A program made the translations under genes and the position numbers. Positions 52,576 through 62,016 of a DNA stretch of 64,000 nt are shown piece by piece. Under the pieces are notes generated by a model, which saw nothing but the letters and a program-made list of their open reading frames with translations, had not been told where the DNA came from and made no database searches. How positions within the stretch are numbered: position 1 is the stretch's first letter; each line of letters opens with the position of its first letter. The stretch lies in assembly GCA_005884575.1 (NCBI GenBank), contig VAWW01000008.1:96975-160974 (forward strand), in the 5' to 3' direction. This stretch comes from Actinomycetota bacterium. Lineage in GTDB: Bacteria > Actinomycetota > Thermoleophilia > Gaiellales > Gaiellaceae.

Positions 52576-52779
52576 TCAGACTCTCGCGTTCCTGGGACGC
52601 CGCTGGGGGCGGGAGCCATCGCCGCGCGGCGTGCGGACAGTACATCGGGTACGGCCGTGCGCCGCGCGGCCTCGGATCGTGCCGCCAGCGGCGTCAGGCG
52701 TCGGCGGGCCCGCGCCGCGCGCGGGAACGTCGACGCCGGCCAGGGACGCGAGAGCGAGTACGGCGGCGAGCAGGGGCAT
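52576..52779 (-). CDS. Possible short exported protein
   Basis: The only candidate in the 241-base lgt upstream gap: ATG 52777-52779 gives MPLLAAVLALASLAGVDVPA, which looks like a signal peptide, then an Arg-rich tail to 67 residues. No family, weak SD and biased composition. It may be random high-GC coding. Confidence 0.2.
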   Translation of the reverse strand: MPLLAAVLALASLAGVDVPARGAGPPTPDAAGGTIRGRAAHGRTRCTVRTPRGDGSRPQRRPRNARV

Positions 52780-52811
52780 ATCTTGCCCACCGCCCGCCGC
52801 CGGGTGTGGTC

Positions 52812-53015
52812 CTAGAGGAGGATCTCGGCTGCGAGCGCGGGCGGGCAGCCCCGCTCGATCAACCCGACGGCGACGTGCAAGTCGACGTCGGGCCGCAGCG
52901 AGAGGATGTGAGCCGTGTCGGGTGCGTAGCCTGCGCGCTCGAGCTCGTCGGCGCGCCACCGCTCGACCCGATCGGTCTCGGTCTCCTCGACCATTTCAAC
53001 TTCTACCGCCGCCAT
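52812..53015 (-). CDS. Small conserved hypothetical protein
   Basis: 67 residues: VERWRADELERAGYAPDTAHILSLRPDVDLHVAVGLIERGCPPALAAEILL core. The pattern R-x-E-L-x-x-A-G-Y ... D-L-H-x-A-V-x-L-x-x-x-G-C-P resembles small proteins found in related genomes as far as I recall. It lies between the anti-sigma gene and lgt. Function unknown. Confidence 0.6.
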   Translation of the reverse strand: MAAVEVEMVEETETDRVERWRADELERAGYAPDTAHILSLRPDVDLHVAVGLIERGCPPALAAEILL

Positions 53016-53052
53016 CTCACCCGTTAATTCGGTGCGAGGGGCCTTCCGGATG

Positions 53053-53068
53053 TCCCCATAGAGGGGGA
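53053..53068 (-). terminator. Hairpin after the anti-sigma gene
   Basis: TCCCC and GGGGA pair across a 6-base loop, three bases beyond the anti-sigma stop. There is no U-run. Confidence 0.3.
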
Positions 53069-53070
53069 TC

Positions 53071-53763
53071 TCATCGGATCGTGCTTGCGAATCGGATCGC
53101 GGCGTTTTTCGCCAAGTGCTTCCCCTCGAGGCGGAGCGTGATTCCGCCGTGCACCCAGAGCAGGACGTTGCCGGCGATCCGGGCCGGCGCGCCCGGGCCG
53201 AAGAAGACGTGTCCGCCGGGCACCCAGAGGCCTGGATCGCCGCCGACGTCGACCCACTCGACGCCCGATCCGATTCCGGCGACCTTCTTGAGGATCCCGG
53301 GCCCGTTCTCGTTCCCGACGTGGAGCTCGGTCAGCAGCACGGGCTCCGGCGCGGCGAGCAGCATCGAGACCGTATGCGCGAACTCGTGGACCGGCGGCCG
53401 GCCGGCGTGCGGCGGCAGCAGGATCCGGAAGCCGAGGTCGCGCTCGGCCTGCTCGAGGCTGACCGGGTTCGCCAGGTCGGCTCCGAGGTCCCGCTCCTGC
53501 GCCGGCGGCAGCCGGTCGACGAGCTCGACCGTCGCGCCCCGCAGGTGGAAGAAGCGCAGGATCGCCGTGCGGGCGCTCGGCACTGCGAATGCCACCGCCA
53601 GCGCCAGCAACAGCACGGCAACGACGAGCACGAGCGCGCGACGGCCTTCGACGAACCGCCGGCGGCGGCGCGGGTCCAGCTGCAGCCGCAGCTCGGGCGT
53701 CGGCGGCCATGCGACCTCGGCGGCCAGGGCCTCGAGGTCGCGCTCGAGCTCAGGCACGTTCAT
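53071..53763 (-). CDS. Putative membrane anti-sigma factor
   Basis: 230 residues with a cytoplasmic N-terminus (residues 1-40), a single membrane segment (ALVLVVAVLLLALAVAFAV, about 43-62) and an outer domain with FRILLPPHAGRPPVHEF and HGGITLRLEGKH. Its start overlaps the ECF sigma gene by 14 bases, the usual sigma/anti-sigma layout. The cytoplasmic part is too short for a clear zinc-binding anti-sigma motif, so the role is inferred from context. Confidence 0.7.
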   Translation of the reverse strand: MNVPELERDLEALAAEVAWPPTPELRLQLDPRRRRRFVEGRRALVLVVAVLLLALAVAFAVPSARTAILRFFHLRGATVELVDRLPPAQERDLGADLANPVSLEQAERDLGFRILLPPHAGRPPVHEFAHTVSMLLAAPEPVLLTELHVGNENGPGILKKVAGIGSGVEWVDVGGDPGLWVPGGHVFFGPGAPARIAGNVLLWVHGGITLRLEGKHLAKNAAIRFASTIR

Positions 53764-54304
53764 ACGTCTCCTTCAACCGGTCGAGAGCGCGCGCGGTGCG
53801 CGACTTGACGGTTCCGCGCTTCACGTCGAGCGTCGCGGCGGTCTCCTCTTCGGAGAGTCCGAGCAGGAAGCGGCAGGAGAGGACGAGCCGCGCGTCGTCG
53901 GGAAGCCCGTCGAGGGCCTCGAGGAGGCGCTGCCGCTCGGCCGCGTCGACGACGGCGTGCTCCGGGGACGGAGCCGTCGCCCCCGGGAGCGCGGCGCGCT
54001 CTGCCCGCAGCGCGAGCTGCGCGCGCCGGCCCGCCGACCGGCGCCGGTTGCGTGCCTCGTTTGCGACGATCTGCAGCAGCCACGGACGCACGGGCAGCTC
54101 CGGCTTGAAGCGGCCGAACGCGCGCCAGGCCTTGATGAACCCCTCCTGCGCGGCGTCCTCCGCTTCGGCGGCATTGCCGGTGACGAGGTAAGCGACCCTG
54201 AACGCGATCTGTTGATGCGTACGCACGATCTCCTCATAGGCGCGCGCGTCCCCACGCTGCGCACGCAGCACGAGCTCGCGCTCTTCGAGTGGACGGCCCT
54301 CCAC
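53750..54304 (-). CDS. ECF RNA polymerase sigma factor
   Basis: 184 residues from GTG 54302-54304 (VEGRPLEERELVLRAQRGD); a longer frame upstream is not family-like. Region 2: YEEIVRTHQQIAFRVAYLVTGNAAEAEDAAQEGFIKAWRAF. Region 4: LDGLPDDARLVLSCRFLLGLSEEETAATLDVKRGTVKSRTARALDRL. It probably responds to an envelope signal through the following membrane protein. Confidence 0.93.
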   Translation of the reverse strand: MEGRPLEERELVLRAQRGDARAYEEIVRTHQQIAFRVAYLVTGNAAEAEDAAQEGFIKAWRAFGRFKPELPVRPWLLQIVANEARNRRRSAGRRAQLALRAERAALPGATAPSPEHAVVDAAERQRLLEALDGLPDDARLVLSCRFLLGLSEEETAATLDVKRGTVKSRTARALDRLKETYERA

Positions 54305-54348
54305 TGCGGCTACTACACCGCACCGCGAGGCGCGGTTCCAGCGCCGGA

Positions 54349-55497
54349 TCAGACGTCCGGTGGCGTGGCCCCGGCGAGCCACGCGAACAGCTGGACCGTC
54401 GCCGCGTGCGTATAGAGCGTTCCCTGCGGCGAGGCCCAGTCACCGTTCCACTTCCTCGACCAGAGCCCGTCGTCGTCGCGCGCGTTGTCGCGCGCCGCCC
54501 GCGCGTTCGCATACACGACGGCGTACCAGCGCGGGTTGCGATCCTTCGCGTAGAGGTCGAGCAGGCCGCGCAGGTAGATCACGTCCGTCTCGGGAGCCCA
54601 GTCGGCCAGGATCGGAAACTGCTCGAGCGACGCCTCGGCCAGCTGCTGCGCGCGGGTGCAGTACCGCGTCTGCTTGGTCGAGGTGCAGAGGCTGACTTGC
54701 GCGGAGATCATCATCCCCTCGACGTAGTCCATCACCGTATCGTCGGCCGCGTTGCGGCCGTAGAGGTTGCCTTGCCGAGGGTTGAGGGTGTGCGCCTCCG
54801 CCCACGCGATGTACTTCTTCGCGATCGCGAGATACTTCGACGTCCGCGTGGCCGCGTAGAGCTTCGCCGCGATGAGCGTTCCCGCGGCGAGCGACTCGGA
54901 TGTCTTCTTCTCGCGACCGAAGTCCCACCAGATCCCGCCGCCGCCCTTCGCGTCCCAGCCGTAGCGGTCGATGAATGTCAGCCCCCTCGTCGCGTCCTTC
55001 AGCCAGCGGGTGTTCTTCGTCGCGGCGTAGGCGTCCATGTACGCGATTCCCCACCAGCCGTTGTCGTCGAAGTACGGGTTGCCGGTGTACCGGGCGTTGT
55101 ACGAGGAGGAATACGCACCGACGCCCCCGCCTGCCGTCGGATCCCAGTACTTCTCCGCCCTGGCGGCGAAGTCGTTCAGCGCCGCCTTGTTCGCCGGCGT
55201 GGGAGTGGCGAGCGCGGCGGCCGCCTTCGCCTCGAAGAGCGGGAACGTCCACCACAGGTAGGCGACCGGCTCGGGCCCACCTCCGTCGGGCCGGGCGGCG
55301 TAGAAGCCGAGCTGCGGCTTCCACCAGAGTTCGTCGGCCAGCTCTAGGCCGTCGGCCGTGAGGGCGCCGAAGGCCGCCTGGTCGGCGAGCAGCAGCTCGC
55401 GCGAGGGAAGCGGCGGCGGCTTGGCGGCAACTGCAGCGCTCGCCGCAATGAGCGCAATCACCGTGGCCGCGAGACCGGGGAGGGCTCGCCTGCCCAC
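54349..55497 (-). CDS. Secreted glycoside hydrolase, GH76-like
   Basis: 382 residues. Signal peptide MGRRALPGLAATVIALIAAS, then an all-helical fold with the GH76 hallmark DDNGWWGIAYMDAY (acidic pair DD). FPLFEAKAAAALATP and TVMDYVEGMMI are further conserved parts. GH76 enzymes cut alpha-1,6-mannan. Transcribed away from the HNH-like gene, with a palindrome between the two starts. Confidence 0.8.
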   Translation of the reverse strand: MGRRALPGLAATVIALIAASAAVAAKPPPLPSRELLLADQAAFGALTADGLELADELWWKPQLGFYAARPDGGGPEPVAYLWWTFPLFEAKAAAALATPTPANKAALNDFAARAEKYWDPTAGGGVGAYSSSYNARYTGNPYFDDNGWWGIAYMDAYAATKNTRWLKDATRGLTFIDRYGWDAKGGGGIWWDFGREKKTSESLAAGTLIAAKLYAATRTSKYLAIAKKYIAWAEAHTLNPRQGNLYGRNAADDTVMDYVEGMMISAQVSLCTSTKQTRYCTRAQQLAEASLEQFPILADWAPETDVIYLRGLLDLYAKDRNPRWYAVVYANARAARDNARDDDGLWSRKWNGDWASPQGTLYTHAATVQLFAWLAGATPPDV

Positions 55498-55543
55498 CGC
55501 GGCGACGCTAATCGTGGCGTCTAAGACCGAGCTTAAGCGGTTG

Positions 55544-55557
55544 TAAGGAATTCCTTA
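55544..55557. promoter_or_regulatory. Perfect 14-base palindrome between GH76 and HNH-like genes
   Basis: TAAGGAATTCCTTA lies in the 100-base divergent intergenic region. With one more base on the left it becomes TGTAAGG-AATT-CCTTAGG, sharing TGTAAGG-N4-CCTTA with the DtxR-type operator at 30.66 kb. Confidence 0.45.
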
Positions 55558-55597
55558 GGACGCGGAAGAAAGACGTGTCCTGGAGTGTTATGGGTGT

Positions 55598-56086
55598 ATG
55601 CGTCGATTTCGACAGACCGCAGCCGTCCTGACCGTCGCGGGATGCGTCGGCGCGAGCGCCGGTCTGAGCCAGGGCGCGGCGAACAGGGTCTGCCAGGCGA
55701 CGCGCGGCCTCCAGGATTCAGCCTGCACGCCGGGCGCCGTCTTCTCGGGCGTGACCGCGAAGCAGGTGTGCCGCCCCGGCTACTCGAGCTCGGTGCGGAG
55801 CGTGCCGGACAGGGTGAAGCGCGCCGTCTTCACCGAGTACGGCATCGCCGGCAGCCACCACGGCGGCGCGTACGAGGTCGACCATCTGATCAGCCTCGAG
55901 CTGGGCGGCTCGAACGCGATCGAGAACCTCTGGCCGGAGGCGGCGTCGCCGAAGCCCGGCTTTCACGAGAAGGACAAGCTCGAGAACGCCCTCCACCGGC
56001 TGGTGTGCAACGGGACGATCTCGCTGCGCACGGCGCAGCTGCGGATCCGGCACGATTGGCTGCGCGTGTTCCGCACGCTTCGGTAG
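55598..56086 (+). CDS. Secreted HNH-nuclease-like protein
   Basis: 162 residues. N-terminal signal peptide (QTAAVLTVAGCVGASAGL), several cysteines (VCQATRG, SACTPG, KQVCRPGY) and a His-Me finger pattern VDHLISLELGGSNAIENLWPEA with D95-H96, N106 and N110, then KDKLENALHRLVC. This pattern suggests a secreted nuclease; only one of the usual zinc cysteine pairs is apparent, so activity is not certain. Confidence 0.65.
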   Translation: MRRFRQTAAVLTVAGCVGASAGLSQGAANRVCQATRGLQDSACTPGAVFSGVTAKQVCRPGYSSSVRSVPDRVKRAVFTEYGIAGSHHGGAYEVDHLISLELGGSNAIENLWPEAASPKPGFHEKDKLENALHRLVCNGTISLRTAQLRIRHDWLRVFRTLR

Positions 56087-56095
56087 CCTCACTGC

Positions 56096-56530
56096 GTGGC
56101 CCGGCTGCTCGGGATCAACCACGTCGCGCTCGAGGTCGACGACATCGACGAGGCGCTCGCCTGGTACGGGCAGTTCTTCGAGTTCGAGCTGCGCGGCCGC
56201 AGCGCAGGGCAGGCGTTCGTGGACATGGGCGACCAGTTCCTCGCCCTCGCGACGCCGCGCCGCCAGCCGCCGGACGCAGCGCGCCACTTCGGCCTTGTCG
56301 TCGACGACAAGGAGGCCGTCCGCGCGGCACTGACCGAAGCTGGCGTTGCCGTGAAGCCGGGGAGGCGGCTCGACTTCCACGACCCGTGGGGCAACCAGAT
56401 CGAGGTCGTCGGCTATCGCGACATCCAGTTCACGAAGGCGCCGGAGATCCTGCGCGGGATGGGCCTCGACGGGCTGGAGAAGACCGACGCGGCGCGCGAG
56501 GAGCTGCGCGCGAAGGGGCTCGCGGGCTAG
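56096..56530 (+). CDS. VOC-family (glyoxalase-fold) protein
   Basis: 144 residues, GTG start 56096 (VARLLGINHVALEVDDIDEALAWY). Metal-type residues are H9 in NHVAL and E in IEVV; DFHDPWGNQIEVVGY closes the beta-alpha-beta fold. Such proteins are diverse metal-dependent lyases, dioxygenases or resistance proteins. Substrate unknown. Confidence 0.88.
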   Translation: MARLLGINHVALEVDDIDEALAWYGQFFEFELRGRSAGQAFVDMGDQFLALATPRRQPPDAARHFGLVVDDKEAVRAALTEAGVAVKPGRRLDFHDPWGNQIEVVGYRDIQFTKAPEILRGMGLDGLEKTDAAREELRAKGLAG

Positions 56531-56542
56531 TCGCGCGATCGT

Positions 56543-56572
56543 CGAGGGCCGGCCCGTGAGAGCCGACCCTCG
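56543..56572. terminator. Bidirectional hairpin terminator
   Basis: CGAGGG-CC-GGC pairs with GCC-GA-CCCTCG around an 8-base loop, midway between the convergent VOC and small membrane protein genes. Stability and position suit two-way termination. Confidence 0.55.
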
Positions 56573-56582
56573 GCTTCGAGTG

Positions 56583-56873
56583 CTAGCGGTTGTCGCGATT
56601 GAGCAGGTCTTCGGCGCCGGCGTACTTCGTGCCCGACTTGGCGAGCCCGCGGCTGAGCATGTAGCCGATCGAGACCGCCGCTACGAGCGTCCAGGCGCGG
56701 ACGTCGTTGAGCGAGTCGGACACGGCCGAGGCGATCAGGATCGCCGCGATGACGCCGAGCATCGCCCAGAACTCGGTCGTCTTGAGCGAGAGCTTCGTCT
56801 CGTCGGGAGTCCGGCGAGTCATGCTGGACGGCGCAGTCGCACGCGGCCGCTCAGCGGTGTCGGATGCTGCCAT
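56583..56873 (-). CDS. Small membrane protein, 96 aa
   Basis: Residues 1-30 are polar, then two hydrophobic segments (FWAMLGVIAAILIASAV and AWTLVAAVSIGYMLSRGLA). No motif beyond the membrane topology. Good spacing from neighbours and an SD-like AGGAGAACC before the ATG support it. Function unknown. Confidence 0.7.
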   Translation of the reverse strand: MAASDTAERPRATAPSSMTRRTPDETKLSLKTTEFWAMLGVIAAILIASAVSDSLNDVRAWTLVAAVSIGYMLSRGLAKSGTKYAGAEDLLNRDNR

Positions 56874-56968
56874 GTGGTTCTCCTCCGGTCGTATGGGCGA
56901 GGGCTCAGACCAGCCCTCTCTGTGCCGAGGCCGTTTGTGTCCTGCTTTTGGCTAGCTAAACATCGCGC

Positions 56969-57233
56969 CTAGAGCGACCGGCCGAACGCGAGGATGTAGC
57001 CGTCCGGGTCCCGGACGCGGAAGTCGTACATCCCGTAGCCCTGCTCCACCGGCGGGCCGAGCAGATCCGCGCCGCGCTCGGCGAGCTCGGCGCGCGTCGC
57101 GCTCCGCGTAGGCGTGGTGCTCGGGCAGCGTCTCGTACTGCGCGACGTCGCAGCCCAGCCTGTCCCGGTAGTACGCGGTCGCGCGCGCCACGTCCTCGAC
57201 GAGGAGGACCGTGGCGTGCGAGCCGATCCTCAC
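56969..57233 (-). pseudogene. VOC-family protein, shortened and frameshifted
   Basis: Start MRIGSHATVLLVEDVARATAYY ... LPEHHAYAERD in one frame; near 57105 it switches to TRAELAERGADLLGPPVEQG ... VRDPDGYILAFGRSL, ending TAG 56969-56971. Total about 88 codons compared with roughly 120 in the family, so the central part of about 30 residues is missing. The start overlaps the dnaE stop by 4 bases (reading on the minus strand). Confidence 0.75.
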
Positions 57234-60200
57234 GCGACGGCGGCTTCCCCGAGGAGCTGCCTCGCCTCGGCGAAGAAGTCCGAGATCGGCTCCACCCTCG
57301 GCCCGAGGGTGAGGTTGCGCCAGCCGTCGGTCATCTGCAGGTCGACGAGCACCGGCGACTCGCCCGGGTAGCGCCGCACGAGGTCGCCGAGCTCGCGGAT
57401 CAGGCCGGCCTGCGCGATCCGCGCGTCGACCTTCAGCCGCACCTCTTTCTTCTCGGGCGTGGCCTCGAACGCGGACACCTCGATCGCGATCAGCTTCGTC
57501 TCCCCCGCCTGCTTGTGGTCGATCCGGCCCTTGACGATCAGGATCCGGTCGGGGACCAGTAACTCGCGCGCGTGTGCGTAGACCGAGTTGAACGCGATCA
57601 CCTCGGCGTCGCCGGTGACGTCCTCGAGCGTTGCGAAGACCATCGGCTCGCCTTTCTTCGTCGTCATCTGCTTCAGCCCCGCGACGATCCCGCCCACGGT
57701 GACGACCTCGCCGTCACGGCGCCGCTCGAGCTCCGCGAGCGTGCAGTCGGACCTGCGCCGCAGCTGCTCGCGCATCGCCGCGAGCGGATGCTCGGAGACG
57801 TAGAGCCCGAGCGTCTCCTTCTCGAGCTTCAGCAGCTCGCCCTTCTCGTACTCCCCCGGCGGGATCGTCGGATGGTGCCGGGGCTTGTCGTCGGACGGCT
57901 CCCCGAGGTCGAAGATCGAGCCCTGGCCCGCCAGCCGGTCGGCCTGGTGCTTCTGGCCCCAGGCGAGCGCCTGCTCGAGGCAGTGGACCATGCCCATGCG
58001 CGGGGCGTGGTCGAGCCCGTCCAGCGCGCCGCACTTGACGAGTGACTCGAGCGCGCGCTTGTTCACGAGTTGGGCGTCGCAGCGCTCGGTGAAGTCCCAG
58101 ATGGACGTGAACGGCCCGCCCTCGTCGCGCGCGCGGACGATCGCGAGCGCCGCCGACTCGCCGACGTTCTTCACCGCGTTCAGACCGAAGCGGATCTTCC
58201 CCTCGACGACCGCGAAGTCGAGCTGCGAGTGGTTAACGTCCGGCGGCAGCACCTCGATCCCGAGCACGTCGCACGCGTTGACGTAGAACGGGACGCGGTC
58301 CTTCGTGTTCATCTCGGAGGAAATCAGCGCCGCCATGTACTCGCGCGCGTGATTCGCCCGCATGTACGCGGTGCGGTATGCGATCAGCGCGTAGCAGGCG
58401 GCGTGGGACTAGTTGAACGAGTAGTCCTGCGCCTGCTCCATGTCGGCCCACAGCTGCTGCGCGTGACGCCGTGCTCGGCGCAGCCCTCGAGGAACTTGCT
58501 CTTCAGTGAGGCCATAAGCTTGTGGTCCTTCTTGCCGATCGCCTTGCGGAGATCATCGGCTTCGGCCGGGGAGAAGCCCGCGAGCTGCTTGGCGATCTCC
58601 ATGTAGGTCTCTTGGTAAATGCAAATGCCGTACGTCCCGCTCGTCAGCGGCTTCAGCCGCTCGTCCAGGTAGGTGACTGGCTCCGTGCCGGCCTTGCGGC
58701 GCGCGTAGACCGGGATGTACGCCATCGGGCCCGGCCGGTAGAGCGCGACGAGCGCGATCAGGTCCTCGAACACCGTCGGCTTCACCTGCCGCAGCGCCTC
58801 GCGCATCCCCGATGACTCGAACTGGAAGACCCCGGTCGCCTCACCGCGCGCGAGCATCTCGTACGTCTTCCGGTCGTCGAGCGGGATCTTCGTCACGTCG
58901 AAGCCGCCGCCGACGAGCCCTCGACGTCGCCCATCTTGAACTGCGTCACGAGCTCCTGGTCGCTGCCCTTCTGCTGCAGCGGGACGAGATTCGTCAGCGG
59001 CTCGGCGCCGATCACGACTCCTGCGGCGTGGATCGAGTCCTGGCGGACGAGCCCCTCGAGCGGCTTCGCGAGGTCGACGATCTCGCGCGCGATCGGATCC
59101 GTGTCGTACTGCTGTTTCAGCTCCTGCCCGGGCTTCAAGCACGCGTCGAGGCTCTGCCCCGGGCCTTCCGGGATCAGCTTCGCGATCTTGTCGACGACGC
59201 CGTACGGCACCTCGAGCACACGGCCCGCGTCGCGCACCGCCGCGCGCGCGGCCATCGTCCCGAAGGTGATGATCTGCGCGACCCGGTCGCGGCCGTACTT
59301 CTCGGTCACGTAGTTGATGACGCGCTCGCGGCCGTCGACGGCGAAGTCGATGTCGATGTCCGGCATCGACTTGCGCCCCGGGTTGAGGAAGCGCTCGAAC
59401 AGCAGGTCGTACTTGATCGGGTCGATGTCGGTGATCTCGAGCGAGTACGCGACGAGCGAGCCGGCGGCGCTGCCGCGGCCCGGCCCGACCTGGATGTGGT
59501 TCCGCTTCGCGAAGCCGATGAAGTCCCAAACGATCAGGAAGTAGTCGGCGAAGCCCATCTCCTTGATCGTCTTCAGCTCGAAGCGGAGGCGATCCTGGAG
59601 CTCGGGCGTCGACTTGCCGTAGCGGCGCTCGAGACCGCGCTCACAGAGCTCGACGAGGTAGTCGAACGCGTCGCGGCCGTCGGGCACAGGGAAGTGCGGC
59701 AGGCGGATCACTCCGAGCTCGATCGAGACGTTGCAGCGCTCCGCGACCTCGAGCGTGCGGCGGACCGCATCCTCGTTGCCGGGGAAGTCGGCGGCCATCT
59801 CCTGCGGCGACTTGAAGTAGAAGTGGTCGGTGTCGAACTTCCAGTGGTTCGGGTTGCGCAACGAGTCGCCCGACTGGATGCACAGCAGCGCCTCGTGCGC
59901 GCGTGCGTCCTCGTGCCGGAGGTAGTGCACGTCCCCGGTCGCGACGGTCGGGACGCCGCGCGCGTGGGCGAGCGCCGTGAGCTGCGGGAGGATCCGCTGC
60001 TGGAGCTCGAGGTGCGCGTTTTGGAGCTCGACGTAGACCGAGTCGCGGCCGAAGATCTGCGCGAGCCGGTCGAGCTCGGCCTCGGCGTCGGCGGAGCGGT
60101 TCTCCTCGAGCGCCTTGCAGACGCGGCCGGAGAGGCAGCCGGAGAGCGCGACGAGCCCGGAGGAGTGCTGCTCGAGCAGCTCCCAGTCGACGCGCGGCTT

Positions 60201-60539
60201 GTAGTAGTAGCCCTCGAGGTAGCCGAGCGAGGAAAGTTGGATCAGGTTGGCGTAGCCGGCGTTGTCCTCGGCGAGGAGGGTGAGGTGCGCGTAGCCCTTT
60301 TGGAGCGCGCGGCGGTCGTCCGCGACGTAGACCTCGCAGCCGAGCAGCGGCTTGATGCCTTGCTTGGCGGTCTCCTTGTAGAGGTCGATGGCGCCGGCGA
60401 GGGAGCCGTGGTCGGTGAGCGCCACCGCTGGCATCTCGAACTCGGCGGCGCGGGCGGCAAGCGCGGGGATGCGGCAAGCCCCGTCGAGGATCGAGTACTC
60501 GGAGTGGACGTGGAGGTGGACGAACGGCGCTTCGGGCAC
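57230..60539 (-). CDS. dnaE: DNA polymerase III alpha subunit, disrupted in at least three places
   Basis: Replicative polymerase, DnaE1 type, total about 1100 residues. N-terminal PHP domain (FVHLHVHSEYSILDG; H8, H10, H12), GPGRGSAAGSLVAY, catalytic PDIDIDF (393-399), QDSIHAAGVVIG, then at 58917 (after VTQFKMGDVEG) the frame shifts and about 35 family residues (normally with LGLLKMDFLGL) are absent. It resumes with IPLDDRKTYEMLARGEATGVFQFESSGM and RPGPMAYIPVYARR. After FLEGCAEHGVTR (58460) another shift occurs, and QQLWADMEQAQDYSFN is followed by TAG at 58409-58411 where Lys is normal (NKSHAACYAL). The C-terminal OB domain is intact. Only polymerase of this kind here. Confidence 0.93.
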
Positions 60540-60654
60540 GGGAAGGTCATTGTAGAAATGCCTCAGGACCGCATGATCGGGCGGCCTGAGATCCGGGGAT
60601 CGACCAGCGCTGCCGTACGACGAGTCGCGTTGACGCTCCCGGATTAGAAGCCGA

Positions 60655-61392
60655 TCAGGCCGGGACGTTCACGACCTGCTGGATCATCCCGCCGTCCATG
60701 ACGTAGCTCGATCCGGTCACGTAAGCGGCCTCGTTGGAGACGAGCCAGGAGACGAGCGCCGCGACCTCCTCTGGCTTCCCCGGCCGGCCGAGCGGCACCT
60801 CGGGGTTGAGGCTCTCGGCGTCCTTTTCGTTGCGCGGGGTCGCGATCACGCCGGGCGCGACGGCGTTGACGCGGATGTTGTGCGCGGCGAGCTCGAGCGC
60901 CGCGGAGCGGGTGAGCATCCCGAGCGCCGCCTTGGCGGATGCGTAGACCGCGAAGTCGGGCCGCGGGATGTGCTCGTGAACGGAGGTGATGTTGACGATC
61001 GACCCTCCGCCGTTGTTCCGCATGTGCCCGGCGGCGAGCTGCGAGAGCAGGAGCGCAGCCCGAACGTCGACGGCGAAGGTGAGGTCGAAGTCCTGGACGG
61101 TGAACTCGAAGAACGGCTTCGCTGTCGAGAGCCCGGCGTTGTTGACGAGCACGTCGATCCGCCCGAGTTCGTCGATCACGCCGTCGACGAGCTTCTGCGG
61201 CGTCGCCGGGTCGGAGAGGTTGCCGTAGACCCAGGCGACGTCGCCCTTGGCGCGGAGCTCGTCGAGCGGTCCCTTGTGCCGGTCGTCGTCGCCCTGGGTC
61301 GCGTAGCCGAGCGCGAACCCGTCGTCGAGCAGCCTGTGCGCAATGGCGAGACCGATGCCGGTGTTCGCGCCGGTGACGAGAGCGACCTTCAT
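60655..61392 (-). CDS. SDR-family oxidoreductase
   Basis: 245 residues: cofactor motif TGANTGIGLAIA (7-18), NNAGLS, catalytic Ser in NITSVHEHIP and YASAK (YxxxK), then PGVIATPRNEKDAES and SSYVMDGGM. Typical classical SDR with length as expected; resembles glucose dehydrogenase or 3-oxoacyl reductase types. Substrate unknown. Single gene on this strand between dnaE and the toxin-antitoxin pair. Confidence 0.9.
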   Translation of the reverse strand: MKVALVTGANTGIGLAIAHRLLDDGFALGYATQGDDDRHKGPLDELRAKGDVAWVYGNLSDPATPQKLVDGVIDELGRIDVLVNNAGLSTAKPFFEFTVQDFDLTFAVDVRAALLLSQLAAGHMRNNGGGSIVNITSVHEHIPRPDFAVYASAKAALGMLTRSAALELAAHNIRVNAVAPGVIATPRNEKDAESLNPEVPLGRPGKPEEVAALVSWLVSNEAAYVTGSSYVMDGGMIQQVVNVPA

Positions 61393-61405
61393 TCCGACGC
61401 GTGCT

Positions 61406-61786
61406 CTACCACACCGTTCGCTGGGGGTCGAACGCCCGGAGACGCTCGTCGCGCGTTACGAGCTGCGCATCCTCCGCGCGTGCCGTTGCGTAGATCACGC
61501 GGTCGAACGGATCGGCCGCGAAGCGAAGCTGCGCCGCGTCGACGGCGATTTCGGCCGTCAGCGGCAGAGGGTCCACGCCGCTGCGTGCTAGGGCCTCCCG
61601 GATCCACGTGCGCACCGGGGCGTCGAGCTCGATGCGCCGCCTTTCGGCGAGGTCGGCGAGCTCGAAGACCGTGAAGGTCGACACCCCGATCCGGTCGGCC
61701 CGCTCGATCGCCCGCGCAGCCCGCCGCGAGAGCCTGCGCGGCACGACCTGCCACCAGAGCCAGACATGGGTGTCGAGGACGATCAC
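61406..61786 (-). CDS. vapC: VapC-type PIN-domain toxin
   Basis: 126 residues, GTG start overlapping the antitoxin stop (GTGA). PIN acidic residues: D5 in VLDTHVW, E42 in VFELADL, D92/D95 in ADPFDRVIYA and D113 in TRDERL. PIN toxins are RNases that cut tRNA or rRNA. The order antitoxin-toxin and the 4-base overlap are typical of VapBC. Confidence 0.92.
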   Translation of the reverse strand: MIVLDTHVWLWWQVVPRRLSRRAARAIERADRIGVSTFTVFELADLAERRRIELDAPVRTWIREALARSGVDPLPLTAEIAVDAAQLRFAADPFDRVIYATARAEDAQLVTRDERLRAFDPQRTVW

Positions 61787-62016
61787 TCCGGCCAGTCGGG
61801 CTCCCAGTCCTCGTAGAGCGGCTTGATCAGCTCCTCGTCGGAGACGAGGAACTTGACCGTGCCGATCAGGCTGCGCGGCTCCTCGGCCGGCACGACCTTC
61901 GCGACAGGCTTGCCGCGCTTGGTGACGACGAGCGGCTGTCGCGTCTCCGCGACCTCGTCCAGCAGCGCTAGGCACTGCGCCTTGAACTGACTCGCCGGGA
62001 TCGACCGCTCGGCCAT
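61783..62016 (-). CDS. Phd/YefM-type antitoxin
   Basis: 77 residues starting MAERSIPASQFKAQCLALLDEVAETRQPLVVTKRGKPVAKVVP, the Phd-like DNA-binding N-terminus; the acidic C-terminal tail (ELIKPLYEDWEPDWPE) would wrap the toxin. A palindrome sits against the ATG, so the pair is probably auto-regulated. Confidence 0.92.
   Translation of the reverse strand: MAERSIPASQFKAQCLALLDEVAETRQPLVVTKRGKPVAKVVPAEEPRSLIGTVKFLVSDEELIKPLYEDWEPDWPE

Noticed and set aside
58409-58411. TAG in dnaE read as pyrrolysine or other recoded amino acid
   Set aside because: The site is a conserved Lys in an ordinary enzyme and lies among several other breaks, so error or decay is far more likely.
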